Source: Tragulus kanchil | Taxonomy: Eukaryota > Chordata > Mammalia > Artiodactyla > Tragulidae | Assembly: GCA_022376925.1 (NCBI GenBank) | Contig: JAIOJX010000025.1 | Coordinates: 94,825,608-94,889,607 of the forward strand | Direction: 5' to 3' | DNA: 64,000 bases | Part shown: piece after piece, positions 39,701 through 54,700 of the stretch | How the letters are laid out: each line of letters begins with the position of its first letter | Position numbering within the stretch: position 1 is the first letter of the stretch | The notes under the pieces: model-generated | What the model was told of the DNA's origin: nothing | The model's database searches: none | Seen by the model: only the letters and a program-made list of their open reading frames with translations | Made by a program: the position numbers and the translations under genes

Positions 39701-42700
39701 CTTGTTGACAAATCTGTTATGCATAGTCTTACAAACATACTTAGTTTGGAACTCAGTCGTTTACATGAATTAGACTTTGCTTCTGGTAATGCATTTAACT
39801 TGAGGTGTCTTTGGAAGGTCTTGGAATGAATACATTATCTATATAAGAAGATTTAATATTCATTTGATGTTTTAAAGGTTTCTTGATCAAATCAATTTGG
39901 AAAATACTATGGTATCTCTGGGAGAGTCATAGTTTCTATAAACACATTTAGCATTTGATTACAGATTAATTTTTTTAGTGATAACTGTAAGCACCTATTA
40001 GAATTTACCTTGAAAAATGTTGGTAAACACATTTGAACAAAATTAGAATTACATATTTAGGAAATTTCCTTTTTTTCCCATCTGTTCAAAAGACTCCAGC
40101 TACACAGAACTCACAGAATAGAGTTTCTTTGCTCTGATGAGAAAAGTTTAGTCTTCCTGTTTATTTTGTTTTCCTTAACTCAAGAAAGAATAACATAAAC
40201 ACACCTTATAAAAGCATGATAAAATTTTGAGGTTAATCATTCTGTCAGTGTTTGAAAACTTACCTTGAAAATACTTTTGAAATACTTGAAATCTTTAGGA
40301 AACATATTAATGATAAAAGTAACAGTCTGTTAATATAAATTATTAAGTTTGAAAGCAAAAGAAATAAAGTATGCGGAGTGTCCACTTTTAAAAGTCTTAG
40401 TATTCTTAGAGTAATACAGTGTGAAAAATAGACCTGTATTACATGTGCATGCACACATGCTGTTGGGTCATCATTATTCATTTTGAAACTTGATCTGTTG
40501 ATATGTATAATACTTAAGGATCAGTCCATAAACTCTGCCATTTTAGAAAGGAAGCTTTAAAAGAAAATGAACATGACTGTGTTCCAATGAAACTTCGTTC
40601 ATGGACATTGAAGTATGAATTGCATATGTATTTCACATGGCAAGAAATATCATTCTTTTTTTTTTGACCATTAAAAAAATGATCAAAAAAGCCCTGTCCT
40701 TAGCTCATGGACTGAACAGAAGTATGCCTGGGGGCTGTAGCTTGCTGACTTCAGTTTTGGAATTTTTAATCTTAAGAGTCTGTCTTTTACTTCTCTAAGT
40801 GTTTGAATGTGGAGCTATTAAAATGTTTGATGACTTCTTGTTGACAAATCTGTTATGCATAGTCTTACAAACATACTTAGTTTGGAACTCAGTCGTTTAC
40901 ATGAATTAGACTTTGCTTCTGGTAATGCATTTAACTTGAGGTGTCTTTGGAAGGTCTTGGAATGAATACATTATCTATATAAGAAGATTTAATATTCATT
41001 TGATGTTTTAAAGGTTTCTTGATCAAATCAATTTGGAAAATACTATGGTATCTCTGGGAGAGTCATAGTTTCTATAAACACATTTAGCATTTGATTACAG
41101 ATTAATTTTTTTAGTGATAACTGTAAGCACCTATTAGAATTTACCTTGAAAAATGTTGGTAAACACATTTGAACAAAATTAGAATTACATATTTAGGAAA
41201 TTTCCTTTTTTTCCCATCTGTTCAAAAGACTCCAGCTACACAGAACTCACAGAATAGAGTTTCTTTGCTCTGATGAGAAAAGTTTAGTCTTCCTGTTTAT
41301 TTTGTTTTCCTTAACTCAAGAAAGAATAACATAAACACACCTTATAAAAGCATGATAAAATTTTGAGGTTAATCATTCTGTCAGTGTTTGAAAACTTACC
41401 TTGAAAATACTTTTGAAATACTTGAAATCTTTAGGAAACATATTAATGATAAAAGTAACAGTCTGTTAATATAAATTATTAAGTTTGAAAGCAAAAGAAA
41501 TAAAGTATGCGGAGTGTCCACTTTTAAAAGTCTTAGTATTCTTAGAGTAATACAGTGTGAAAAAATAGACCTGTATTACATGTGCATGCACACATGCTGT
41601 TGGGTCATCATTATTCATTTTGAAACTTGATCTGTTGATATGAAATATAATACATTTTTAAGGTAATTAAAGGATGCCAGGGTATAGTTTTTCTTTTCTT
41701 TTTTTTTTCAAATTTCTGACTGTTTTTTTAGCAAGGCAGTTTTTTTTTTTTTTTAACATTTATTTATTTATCTTTTTGGGGAGTGGTGTGGGGAAGGAGG
41801 GGGATGGGTGGGCCACTTCTATTGGTCTTCCATTTCTCTATTTTCATCCGTCTTTGTTCTTTGGCTCCCGTGGGTCTCCCATCGCGGTGGCCTCTGTCGT
41901 CGCAGAGCGCCAGCTCTGGGCGCATGCGCCCCAGAGCTCCAGCTCGGTAATTGGACACATCGGTCCAGCCACTCCACGGCACCTGGGAATCCTCCCAGGC
42001 CAGGGATGGAACAGGTGCCCCTTGCACTGCAAGGCAGTGTCCTTACCCACTGGACCACTAGGGGAAGCCCAGCAAGGCAGTTTTTAAGGACATCTTAAAT
42101 CATATTCTTTCCAGATTCTGGTCTTTACAAGCTAGTCTTCACAGATCCTGATCTTGTTTTCCAATTTTGTTTGCTTCATGCTGTAAGTGTCTTGACAAGT
42201 TACTACAAGTCGTGATACTATTGCACTATTGTAATACTGAGGTGGTTTTTTGTTATTGTTTTTTTTTTAACTCTGAAGATTCCAAAGTTCATGGTAGGAT
42301 ATTTTGTTTTCTTTAGATGATCATTTCTTGTATTTTTATATTTATACATTTAATGTAATTTAATTAAAAGTATAATAAGTAGATTTTCCTTAAATAAGTT
42401 TTAGGATAACCCTAAACCTTTATTTATAAAAGTATCCTTAAGAAACATTCTGTCAACCTTAAAAATCTTGAAATGAAAGTCCAATCTTCTTAGGAGTCAT
42501 CAGACACTCTTAAGAGTTAGGGAAGAAGGTTGATTAAGAATGGTGAAGAAATAGCAGCTTAGTCCTGCTGTCAGCAGTAGGCCCTCTGAGCTGAGGTTGC
42601 TGGAGAGACAGTACAGGCTGGTGGGTAATGGAAGCACTCAGGTGCCCTCAGAGATGGCCGAATGCTTTGGTGACAGTGGCAGTGCACTTTTCCAGTGGAG

Positions 42701-45700
42701 GTGTGGACTCTCCCAGGTTAGGTAGATGACCCCAGCTTACCCCTACTTCCTCATAGTGCAAAGTTCCATTGTTAAAAGTGTTTTCTGTGTGCTTTAAACT
42801 TTTTATTTATTTATTTATTTTTTCATGTTAAGACTAAGGATATCCTGTTTTTAATGGAACCTCTTGAAATATCATGCTCACTAGCACAAAGGTTGAGAGT
42901 TCAGGCCAACACTCTTAGCCACTTGAGCTTTATTTTGCCCCCACCGCCAATCTACTTTTCTAGGTGCTTGCATTGTTCTGCTACACTGCTTGACATTCCC
43001 AGGCCCTATAGCGTGAACTGGAACATGAACTGGCAGTACTTGCTAAAGCGCTGGGAGGAATCTTAGCTTTTCTACTTTTTCCTGTCAATTGCCCCAGCAC
43101 ATAAATAAATTTTTTTTTAAAAACAGTCTAGTAAATGTCCTTACCCACTGGACCACTAGGGGAAGCCCAGCAAGGCAGTTTTTAAGGACATCTTAAATCA
43201 TATTCTTTCCAGATTCTGGTCTTTACAAGCTAGTCTTCACAGATCCTGATCTTGTTTTCCAATTTTGTTTGCTTCATGCTGTAAGTGTCTTGACAAGTTA
43301 CTACAAGTCGTGATACTATTGCACTATTGTAATACTGAGGTGGTTTTTTGTTATTGTTTTTTTTTTAACTCTGAAGATTCCAAAGTTCATGGTAGGATAT
43401 TTTGTTTTCTTTAGATGATCATTTCTTGTATTTTTATATTTATACATTTAATGTAATTTAATTAAAAGTATAATAAGTAGATTTTCCTTAAATAAGTTTT
43501 AGGATAACCCTAAACCTTTATTTATAAAAGTATCCTTAAGAAACATTCTGTCAACCTTAAAAATCTTGAAATGAAAGTCCAATCTTCTTAGGAGTCATCA
43601 GACACTCTTAAGAGTTAGGGAAGAAGGTTGATTAAGAATGGTGAAGAAATAGCAGCTTAGTCCTGCTGTCAGCAGTAGGCCCTCTGAGCTGAGGTTGCTG
43701 GAGAGACAGTACAGGCTGGTGGGTAATGGAAGCACTCAGGTGCCCTCAGAGATGGCCGAATGCTTTGGTGACAGTGGCAGTGCACTTTTCCAGTGGAGGT
43801 GTGGACTCTCCCAGGTTAGGTAGATGACCCCAGCTTACCCCTACTTCCTCATAGTGCAAAGTTCCATTGTTAAAAGTGTTTTCTGTGTGCTTTAAACTTT
43901 TTATTTATTTATTTATTTTTTCATGTTAAGACTAAGGATATCCTGTTTTTAATGGAACCTCTTGAAATATCATGCTCACTAGCACAAAGGTTGAGAGTTC
44001 AGGCCAACACTCTTAGCCACTTGAGCTTTATTTTGCCCCCACCGCCAATCTACTTTTCTAGGTGCTTGCATTGTTCTGCTACACTGCTTGACATTCCCAG
44101 GCCCTATAGCGTGAACTGGAACATGAACTGGCAGTACTTGCTAAAGCGCTGGGAGGAATCTTAGCTTTTCTACTTTTTCCTGTCAATTGCCCCAGCACAT
44201 AAATAAATTATTTTTATTTTGATTTAAAAAACAGTCTAGTAACATGTACTGTTTGGTATTTTCCTGAGGACTGTGATCAAGCCATTTGAAATATCTGTAT
44301 CAGTGGAGAAGTTCGATTGTGTAGCCAGGTATATTTCAATAATAAAAGGTATATTTTTACCTTTAATTGAAATTCTCTTTTCTTTTTGAAAAGCTAATTG
44401 TAACAACCCTCCTGGGACTGGTTATAGGTGCCATTTTCTATGATCTAAAACATGATCCTTCAGGAATGCAGAACAGGTGAGTAAATTTGGATCTTGATTT
44501 TGAGAGTGTGTCGTTACTTTTCTTTTAAGCTTATGAAAATCCATTAAGAATTTGAATTTGAGACAAGGTTAATTGAGGGGTAGGAAAAGTCAGTGAATTG
44601 AAGCCTGAATGAAAGTTGATTTTCATACATTTTCATATATATATTCACACACACACACATATAAAGTACTATAATATACAGAATATAAATTTACCCTGTT
44701 AACTGATTTTAAGTATACAGTTCAATAACACTTATTACATTCACATTATTGTGCAACCATCTCCACCATCCAACTCTGGAACTTTTTTGTCTTCCCAAAC
44801 TGAATCTCTGTATTTGTTGAACAACAATTCCATGCTCCCTCTTTCCTCAGCCTTTGGAAACCACTGTTACACTTTTTGTTTCTGGATTTGACTATTCTCA
44901 GTACCTCATATAAGAATTTTAAGAGTATTTGTCCTTTAGTGATTGACTTATTGTCTTTAGTATAATATCTTCAAGGTTCATCCATGTGTGACATGTGTTA
45001 GAATTTCTTTCTTTTTAAAGATTTAGTAATATCCATTGTATGAATATACCACATTTTGTGTATTGATTTATCTGGCCAGGAATACTGGATTGTTTCCTCC
45101 TTTTGGCTTTTGTGAACAATGCTGTTATGAGCATGTGTATACAAATATCTGTTTGAGGCTCTGCTTTAAATTCTTTTGGATCATTTCATTAATTTTTTTG
45201 AGAAGCTGCCATCCTGACTTCTATAACAGCTGCACCATTTTGCATTTCTACTAGTAGTGAGCAGGCTTTTGGTTTTTCTCCAACCTCATAAACACCAATT
45301 TTTTGTTTTGTTTTTATTAGTGGGAAGTGGTATTCATTGTGCTTTTGATTTGCATTTCCCTAATGATTATTGTACTTTTGTGTATCTTTTCATGTGCACA
45401 TTGGCCAACTGTGTATCCTCTTTGGAAGAATGTCTGCTGAAGTTCTTTCTTTTAAAAAAATTATTCATTTATTTCTTTATTTTTCTCTATTTTGGATCTT
45501 TGTGGATGCATGGGCTTTTCTCTAGTTGTGATAACTGGGGGTTACTCTAGTTATGATGCATGGGTTTCTTGGAGCAGTGGCTTCTCTTGTTGTGGAGCAT
45601 GGGCTTTAGGGCACTCAGACTTAAGTTGTTGTGGCTCCCAGGGTCTAGAGGCCATACTCAATAGTTGTGGTACATGGACTTAGTTGCTCCATGGCATGTG

Positions 45701-48700
45701 GAATCTTCCCAGATCAGGAACTGAACCCATGTCTCCCGCGTTAGCAGACAGATTCTTTACCACTGAGCCACCAGGGAAGCCCTATTGAAGTTCTTTAACT
45801 ATATTTTAATTGGGCTTTTAAAAAATTGTTGAGCTGTAAAATTATTTATATATGCTGTAAATTTAACAGCTATAAATTTGCACTTACTTTATGCCATTCT
45901 GTGGATTGCCTTTTCTTTCTGTTGGTGTGTCCTTTGATGCACAAAAGTTTAAAATTTGCCATAGGCCAGTTTGTCTGTTTTTTTTTTCCTTTTGTTGCCT
46001 GTGACTTAATTTCCTTTTTGATTTTTGATTTGTTTGACATGGGGTGGTGGTTGGGATTAAGTTTTTTCTGTTGTAGGGTTAGTATTGCCTCATCTGGTTT
46101 TAGTCACAATGTGCCTGATGAAACTTTGTAATGGACTGCAGCATAGTCTGAATAAAGGTGCTGAGCAGAGTGGACAGCTGTAGAGTTCTCCTTGGCTTTG
46201 TGTTTGAGAACTGCTCTGGGCTAGGCATTGCTCTCTGGGCTTAAAGTCAGTTTCTTGAGTAAAATAAAATATCTCCTATGTGGCAGCAGATAAGTGAGAT
46301 AATTATTGGAGATTCTTTTTGTTTTCAGAGTTGTGTCACAACTCTTTTTCTCCCAGAGTTACATCATTGTTTTTCTTTTTATCTTTCCTGAAGGTTGTGC
46401 TCCTCTCTGATCTGTTTGGAAACTTGTTCATAATTGGCAGTTTGTACCCTTTATCAGTTCAGTTCTGTCAGACGCTTTATGACCCCATGGAATGCAGTTT
46501 GCCAGGGTTCCCTGTCCTTCTCCATCTCCTGGAGCCTGCTCAAACTCATGTCCACTAAGTTTGGACATGATGGCATCAGTGATGTCATCCAACCATCTTT
46601 TCTTCTGTCATCCCCTTTTCCTTTTGCCTTCTATTTTTCCTAGCATCAAGCTCTTTTCCAATGAGTCATCTCTGCGCATTGGGTGGCCAAAGTATTGGAG
46701 CTTTAGCTTCAGTATCATTCTTTCCACTGAATATTCAGGGTTGATTTCCTTTAGGATTGACTGGTTTGATCTCCTTGAAGTCCCAGGGACTCTCAAGAGC
46801 TTTTTTTCAACACCACAGTGAAAGGCATCACACCAGGGAAGCCCAAGAATACTGGATTGGGTAGCCTATCTGTTCTTCAGGGGGTTTTCTCAACTCAGGA
46901 ATTGAACTGAGGTCTCTTTCAGTGCAGGCTGATTCTTTACCAGCTGAGCTACAAGGGAAGCCCCTATACCCTTTATAGATGCCATATTTATGTGAAACTC
47001 AGAGTCTGTATCAGGAATCAAGAGGATACAGGGCTTTTGTGTTGTGCAGCAAAAAACATTTGGAAAAAGACATTGGGAAGCCTGTACAGAAATGGAATTT
47101 AAGAAATCTGGTCATTAAAGCTCTTGGTAAAAGAATCCAGAGAAATATGGAAGAGCATTAATTGTTTCTGCAAATGTTTTCTGGGAAAAATGAATCAGTT
47201 GGACCTATTTTACCTTGTATTTTTGACCTAAGTTTATTGTCACTTTTTATCATTTGAAATTACTTTTCGTTGTGGTTTAGTTCTCTTTTTTGGGAGTGAA
47301 TTCCAGAAAAATGCTCTCTTTGTTCTTTCTCTAACCTGTATAATGATGTATAGAATATGAGCTTCTGTAACCAAACAACTACCTTATAAAGTTGTGGAGA
47401 TAGCTAAACAAATTGTAATTAATTAAAGGAAAAGACACTTTAATAATATATAATATTTGAATCACTAAGTAGACATTATAGACATGAATTACCACCTTGG
47501 AAAGAACTAGAATACATTAAATTCTTTAACAATAATATCTACTCAGTATAAAATAAATTGTCCTGTCATGAACGAGTTCAAAATCATTGTGAACATTATT
47601 GTACTATTAGATGTAACACTTAACAAGTGAGCTGAGCATTGCCATGTCCTATGTTTCTGAAATTAGCTTTCATGTTGATATTAGGCTTATTTGTGTACAG
47701 AAAGTAGCATAGTTTCTTGTGTTGTAGACCTGGCTATTTTCCATTTCTTTATTGTAGAAACACTTACTTTTAAAACAACCTATTCCCTAACTTTTTTATT
47801 TGGGGAGGAGGAAGCGTTAAAAATAATTATTGAGTGTCTATGGATTCTTTTTTCTTTCTTTTTTGGTCTCTTTTATTGGTTTATTTATTTATTTTCTTTA
47901 TTCTTTGGCCTGTGTGGGCCTCCCATTTCAGTGGCCTCTCTTGTTGCAGAGCACCGACTCTGGGTGCATGTGCTCCAGAGCTCTGGCTCACAATTGGACA
48001 TACCAGTCCAGCTGTTCCACGGCATGTGGGATCTTCTGGGGCCAGGGAACAAACTGGTGCCCTTGCACTGCAAGGCAGACTCTTTACCCACTGGACCACC
48101 AGGAAAACCCTATAGATTATTTTTTTAAAGAAGTATGCTTGGGTTTATCTCTTTAAAAATTCTCTTGTGTCATTTGTGTTCTATTTAAATATGTGCCACC
48201 TTTATCTCTTTTAGTTTCAGTTCAAATCCTCAACAGCAGTTAAGTCATTTAGTTAGAAAGGAGAGCCTGACAGTGTTTTAGGACTGCTGGCATGCTTTCA
48301 TAAAATTCATATATCTGTCCAAGTGTGGATTAACTAAGTACCTCCCTTTATAAACTTCAATTATTTTACTGAGAGAGAAGTGTTAATAGTCTTATTTTTC
48401 TCACAGGTACACAAATTAATTTTTTCTTTATGAATATTCTTTTCTTGTTTTCTATTTTGAGCTCATTGGAAATAGACCTCATTGGCAGGGCGTGGTCAGG
48501 GAGAATATCAAGGCTGTGCTAGTGGTTGTGAGGTGGATATATACAATAAGGTGTTGGCTAATGTTTCCCTCCACTGGCTTTCATTTTATTTTGTCTTAGT
48601 TTTTTTCTTTAGTCAACTTTTTAAAAAGTGGCTAATAGAAGTTTTTAACCTCTGCAAGCTTTATTTGGTTCATTGGTTCTCTGTTCCTACATTAGGAACT

Positions 48701-51700
48701 ATACTTGGCATGTTGTTAGTTAAAATCCAAGGCGATAGTATTTTTATGGCCTACGTAATCATCAGCTTGACTGCCACAGACTGTGCAGACACTCACAGAC
48801 TAGGTGGCCTAAACCACAGAAATTCCTTCCTTGCAGTTTTGGAGATCAGGTTTCCAGCAAGGTCGGTTTCTGAAGAGGGTCCTATTCATATTTGCTGCCT
48901 TATTACTGTGTTCCTGCATGGCAGAGATCTTTGATGTCTCTCCCTTTTCTTCTAAGGGCACTAATCCGTAGTCAGGCCTCTACCCTCATGACCTCCTCTA
49001 GACCTGACAACCTCCAAATGTCACCATCTGTAAATGGTGTCACATTGAGGATTTAAGCTTCAGCACAGGAATTGACTTAGGAAACTTAGTCATGAATTTC
49101 AGACTGTTCTATGTGGAGTCTCAAGGCTACCACTGTGGATATGCAGGAGTAGGGGAGTCACCTAATGGGGCTCATGCTTCCCTCTCTGTTTTAACCAGAA
49201 GAGTTGTTTGTTTAATATGTTGAGAGATCACTTGAGGGAAAGATTTTCAGGTAGAAAAATGACTGCAGTGCTTTGACTTTTGCTCCCTTTATTTCATTGC
49301 AGAGCTGGAGTCCTCTTCTTCCTGACAACCAACCAGTGTTTCACCAGTGTGTCGGCCGTGGAGCTCCTGGTGGTTGAGAAGAAACTCTTTATGTGAGTAG
49401 GTCTCTATTTCAGGAAAAGGGGCTGCTGGTTAATCTGGTCACATCCAGAACCATTACCAGTGTTAACTGAGAAAGAGCATCCAGAGGCTGGGAGGAAAAC
49501 CATGAACATGTTGGGGCTGATACCTAGGAGAAGGAGTTTCAAGATTAGGGTGTCATCCACAAATCTACATGCTACAGAGAAAGCAAGCCATAAAGACATT
49601 GAAAAGGATCTTTTGTTTTTAGCAAATAAGAAGTCATGATGACTGTCACAAGAGAAATTTGAGGGGCTTGGTAGAGAGAAGATAGTGCATTGAACAATAT
49701 AGTCAAGGTGAGGCAGTAAAGTTTACCAAGAATATAGACCACGTCCTCAGTGGGAGGGAGAATGAAGGAGCCAGAGAAAAGCCTTAAAAAATGTAGGCTG
49801 AAAAAAAAAAATGTAGGATGTTTTGTTTGTTCTGTTTTCAAAGATGGACAAGATGTGCGTGTTTACATATTGAGGAAAGGAATCACTGGAGAGGGAAAGA
49901 ATGAAGATTTTTGTGAAATAGTTTGGAATTACCAGGAGGAAGATCTCAGGAAGAGGAGGGATCTAGAACCTAAGAGAGAAGAAAAGAGAATTTGATAACT
50001 GACAGGGGTGTGTGGTTGGCAGGCATGATCATGGAAAGAAGTGCCATTATATCCCTTTATCGTGGAAGAAGTAAAAGAGATTGGTGACCCAAAGCTGCAG
50101 TTGAGGCTTGGAGAACAGCAAAACTACCTTCTTCATAGTTAGAAGCAGGGAAAAAAGAAAGACTGTGACCACTGGGATGAGCTCCTGACAGGCTGGCCTT
50201 CAAGGAGAGTCAGTGTGAGAAGAGAGGGAGGTGACGCAGGACCTGTGCCCCCCTGGAGTGGGTGTTCGGAGGGCAAACTGGCCGGCATTTGGAGGGAGTT
50301 CTGCAATGAGAAGAGGAGTCACTGCACAGAGTCTTGGGGAATGACATCCCAAGGGAGGCACACACATGAGATGTGCCTGATGTTGACGGGGAAGAAAGGT
50401 AGTAAACTAACCTCACAAATGCAGAAGCAGTAGTTGTTAGATTACTACTACATCTGGTAGCAGTAGAAATCTGTATAGCAAATGACTTAATCTTCTGATC
50501 TTAAACTAATGCAGATGTCTGGTGTGAATTTTTGTTTCTAGACATGAATATATCAGTGGATACTACAGAGTATCATCTTACTTTTTTGGAAAACTGATAT
50601 CAGATTTACTCCCCATGAGGACGTTACCAAGTGTTATATTTACCTGTATAACATACTTCTTATTAGGTAAGCAATAAGATGAAAGGTATGTATCTTTAGT
50701 CTTGGATAGGAGGGGACTCTATGCAGTTTTATGAAGCTTAATTTAACCCCATCCTCAATTCCAGAGTTATAGGGTAATTTGTCTTGGGAGAGTTGGATTA
50801 TGGACCCACTCCCCCAGATATAAAAAACCACTGGGAGGTCATATAATTCTGATCTTCCCAATTATCTTCACTAACACATTTATAGCAAACAGTGAGTAAT
50901 GTGATGGCTAGGTAAAATGAACATCCTTTTGGCAAGTTTCTTTCTTAGAAGAGAAGGCAGTAGAATTCTGGCTAGTTGTCTATACCTCTCCATCTCAGGC
51001 ACTCAGATTGTTAATAATTAATACAGAAGCACAAGCATTACATGGAAAAGTACTTATGAAGTGAGCATAAAAAAGAAAACTGCATATGAATAATGAAATT
51101 GGTGACCCAGCCTGGCTGGATAAAGGATGCGTTTTTTTCACTTTGATACTACTTTTTCAAAAATATTATAATGTTATTTGCATAATAAACAATCCTCATA
51201 ACAGTGTTGGATTAACCCCCTCTTTGCTCCCTAAGGATTGAAACCAAAGGCAGAGGCCTTCTTCATCATGTTGTTCACCCTGATGATGGTGGCTTATTCA
51301 GCTAGTTCAATGGGATTGGCCATAGCGGCAGGTCAGAGCGTGGTATCCATAGCAACACTTCTCATGACCATCTCTTTTGTGTTTATGATGGTGAGTATAA
51401 ACTGAGACATTATTATTCCTCCTTATTCCTCCCCCCAGATTTGCCTATCCTGTAAAATCTGCTTGAGGATTGTGTAAATCAGGCTCTTTGCTTTAAGGAG
51501 GCCATATATTGAAGTATGGTGTATGTTGTTAGAGAATATACTGGCTTTTTCTTGCTCTCACTCAGCTGTTTTCACTACTGTTCTAATACAGTTATCAGAA
51601 CCTTAGTCAATGTGTTCTTACTGATGAGCTTTAAAAAGATGCCTCTTGGTGACATTGTGAAAGCTCAATAGGTTGGAACTTTGAAAACCAGAAAGATTTT

Positions 51701-54700
51701 GACTTTTTAAATTAAAAAAAAAAACAACTGTTAAAATGACAGGTTCATTGTCTGACTTTCCTGCTGGTGTGACAGAACAGATGGCTTGTTTAACAGGCAG
51801 CTGAGATAGTTTGGTTGGATCTACTGCTCTCCAAGGGAAATCTAAATTCCATGAAAATAGAACAGCAGGTTGGGTCCCTCCTGTATTTTGAAAAGGAGTG
51901 TTTTAAAAATACTGAAAAGTTCCAGTGCTAGTCCTCTCCTTTCTGGGTTCCTGACATTTCTTTATATCAATATATTTGTTTACTTTTCTTAAACAGTTAC
52001 TTAATCCTAACCTTAGGTAGCCCTACATTTTGCATACATAAAGGTGAATCAATAGGTAAAGGGAGCCAGTTACCACATTTTCTCACAAACATCAAGTAAA
52101 TAGAAACATGTAACCTCTTTACTAACACATTTATAGCAAACAGTGAGTAATGTGATGGCTAGGTAAAATGAACATCCTTTTGGCAAGTTTCTTTCTTAGA
52201 AGAGAAGGCAGTAGAATTCTGGCTAGTTGTCTATACCTCTCCATCTCAGGCACTCAGATTGTTAATAATTAATACAGAAGCACAAGCATTACATGGAAAA
52301 GTACTTATGAAGTGAGCATAAAAAAGAAAACTGCATATGAATAATGAAATTGGTGACCCAGCCTGGCTGGATAAAGGATGCGTTTTTTTCACTTTGATAC
52401 TACTTTTTCAAAAATATTATAATGTTATTTGCATAATAAACAATCCTCATAACAGTGTTGGATTAACCCCCTCTTTGCTCCCTAAGGATTGAAACCAAAG
52501 GCAGAGGCCTTCTTCATCATGTTGTTCACCCTGATGATGGTGGCTTATTCAGCTAGTTCAATGGGATTGGCCATAGCGGCAGGTCAGAGCGTGGTATCCA
52601 TAGCAACACTTCTCATGACCATCTCTTTTGTGTTTATGATGGTGAGTATAAACTGAGACATTATTATTCCTCCTTATTCCTCCCCCCAGATTTGCCTATC
52701 CTGTAAAATCTGCTTGAGGATTGTGTAAATCAGGCTCTTTGCTTTAAGGAGGCCATATATTGAAGTATGGTGTATGTTGTTAGAGAATATACTGGCTTTT
52801 TCTTGCTCTCACTCAGCTGTTTTCACTACTGTTCTAATACAGTTATCAGAACCTTAGTCAATGTGTTCTTACTGATGAGCTTTAAAAAGATGCCTCTTGG
52901 TGACATTGTGAAAGCTCAATAGGTTGGAACTTTGAAAACCAGAAAGATTTTGACTTTTTAAATTAAAAAAAAAAACAACTGTTAAAATGACAGGTTCATT
53001 GTCTGACTTTCCTGCTGGTGTGACAGAACAGATGGCTTGTTTAACAGGCAGCTGAGATAGTTTGGTTGGATCTACTGCTCTCCAAGGGAAATCTAAATTC
53101 CATGAAAATAGAACAGCAGGTTGGGTCCCTCCTGTATTTTGAAAAGGAGTGTTTTAAAAATACTGAAAAGTTCCAGTGCTAGTCCTCTCCTTTCTGGGTT
53201 CCTGACATTTCTTTATATCAATATATTTGTTTACTTTTCTTAAACAGTTACTTAATCCTAACCTTAGGTAGCCCTACATTTTGCATACATAAAGGTGAAT
53301 CAATAGGTAAAGGGAGCCAGTTACCACATTTTCTCACAAACATCAAGTAAATAGAAACATGTAACCTCTTTACTTAATATGTATGCCCTTTCTTCTAGAG
53401 AGCAGTACATGTCTTTAAAAGGTAAGTAATCAGCACAAACTCTTGCCAAAGTTTAATTCTTCCATTTCTGAGTCTAAAACTACCAATCTAAACATTGAGA
53501 AAGTGGTCAACTTTATGTATATTTCCTAGAATGTCATGTAATAAAGAAGATGTTCTTCAAAATTAAAATGTTTTATTTGTTATATTAGATGCTTTGATGT
53601 GTTGTTATTTAAGGATTTGTATTATATATAGAACCTTAGAAACCAATCATAAGATTGTACTTTACTCAGAGATGCTCTGTGTTATGTATTAAACACTTGG
53701 TTAGGTCAAGTTTAAAACTATGTAGTCACACCAGGAACACTGTCATTGTTATCCCCATCCCAGCATGCCTTGTGCCAGTTAGATGGTGTTTTATGTGAAC
53801 CTTTTCTCATGTAGCTGTCTCTTGCTGGAGGAATCATTCCTGGAATCTCCATTGTAATACTTCTTTTTGGTAGCTTTAAATGGAGGTATTGACCATAGTT
53901 TATGCTGTACTTTACCATTTTATGCTGTGCACCAGTTCCAGTCTTTGAGTTACTTTAAGCATGCATCCTGAGCTCAAAATGATTTCTAAAGTCATAGAGA
54001 GATAGAATGTAGACCCTTGTAAATAACAAATATTACTGTGTTATGGAAATTAGGGGATGAGGTGCTCAGGATACATCCGGATGTATTGGTGGGAATATAT
54101 AGTTGGCTGTATCATTGCAACAGTCACCTTCCATTGCAGGAAGTTACAGAACAGATGGCTTGTTTAACAGGCAGCTGAGATAGTTTGGTTGGATCTACTG
54201 CTCTCCAAGGGAAATCTAAATTCCATGAAAATAGAACAGCAGGTTGGGTCCCTCCTGTATTTTGAAAAGGAGTGTTTTAAAAATACTGAAAAGTTCCAGT
54301 GCTAGTCCTCTCCTTTCTGGGTTCCTGACATTTCTTTATATCAATATATTTGTTTACTTTTCTTAAACAGTTACTTAATCCTAACCTTAGGTAGCCCTAC
54401 ATTTTGCATACATAAAGGTGAATCAATAGGTAAAGGGAGCCAGTTACCACATTTTCTCACAAACATCAAGTAAATAGAAACATGTAACCTCTTTACTTAA
54501 TATGTATGCCCTTTCTTCTAGAGAGCAGTACATGTCTTTAAAAGGTAAGTAATCAGCACAAACTCTTGCCAAAGTTTAATTCTTCCATTTCTGAGTCTAA
54601 AACTACCAATCTAAACATTGAGAAAGTGGTCAACTTTATGTATATTTCCTAGAATGTCATGTAATAAAGAAGATGTTCTTCAAAATTAAAATGTTTTATT

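Larger units (their letters stand above)
50868..53371. repeat. Tandem duplication D14, unit 1251 bp (contains exon 13)
   Basis: 50868-52118 recurs at 52119-53371 with no filler; the switch is at ctctttacta. No differences seen by eye. It is the longest unit in the series. Confidence 0.92.

Noticed and set aside
48482..48934. 150-codon open frame in intron 10
   Set aside because: It crosses into an old interspersed repeat, has no splice borders or recognisable domain, and length is within chance for this base composition.
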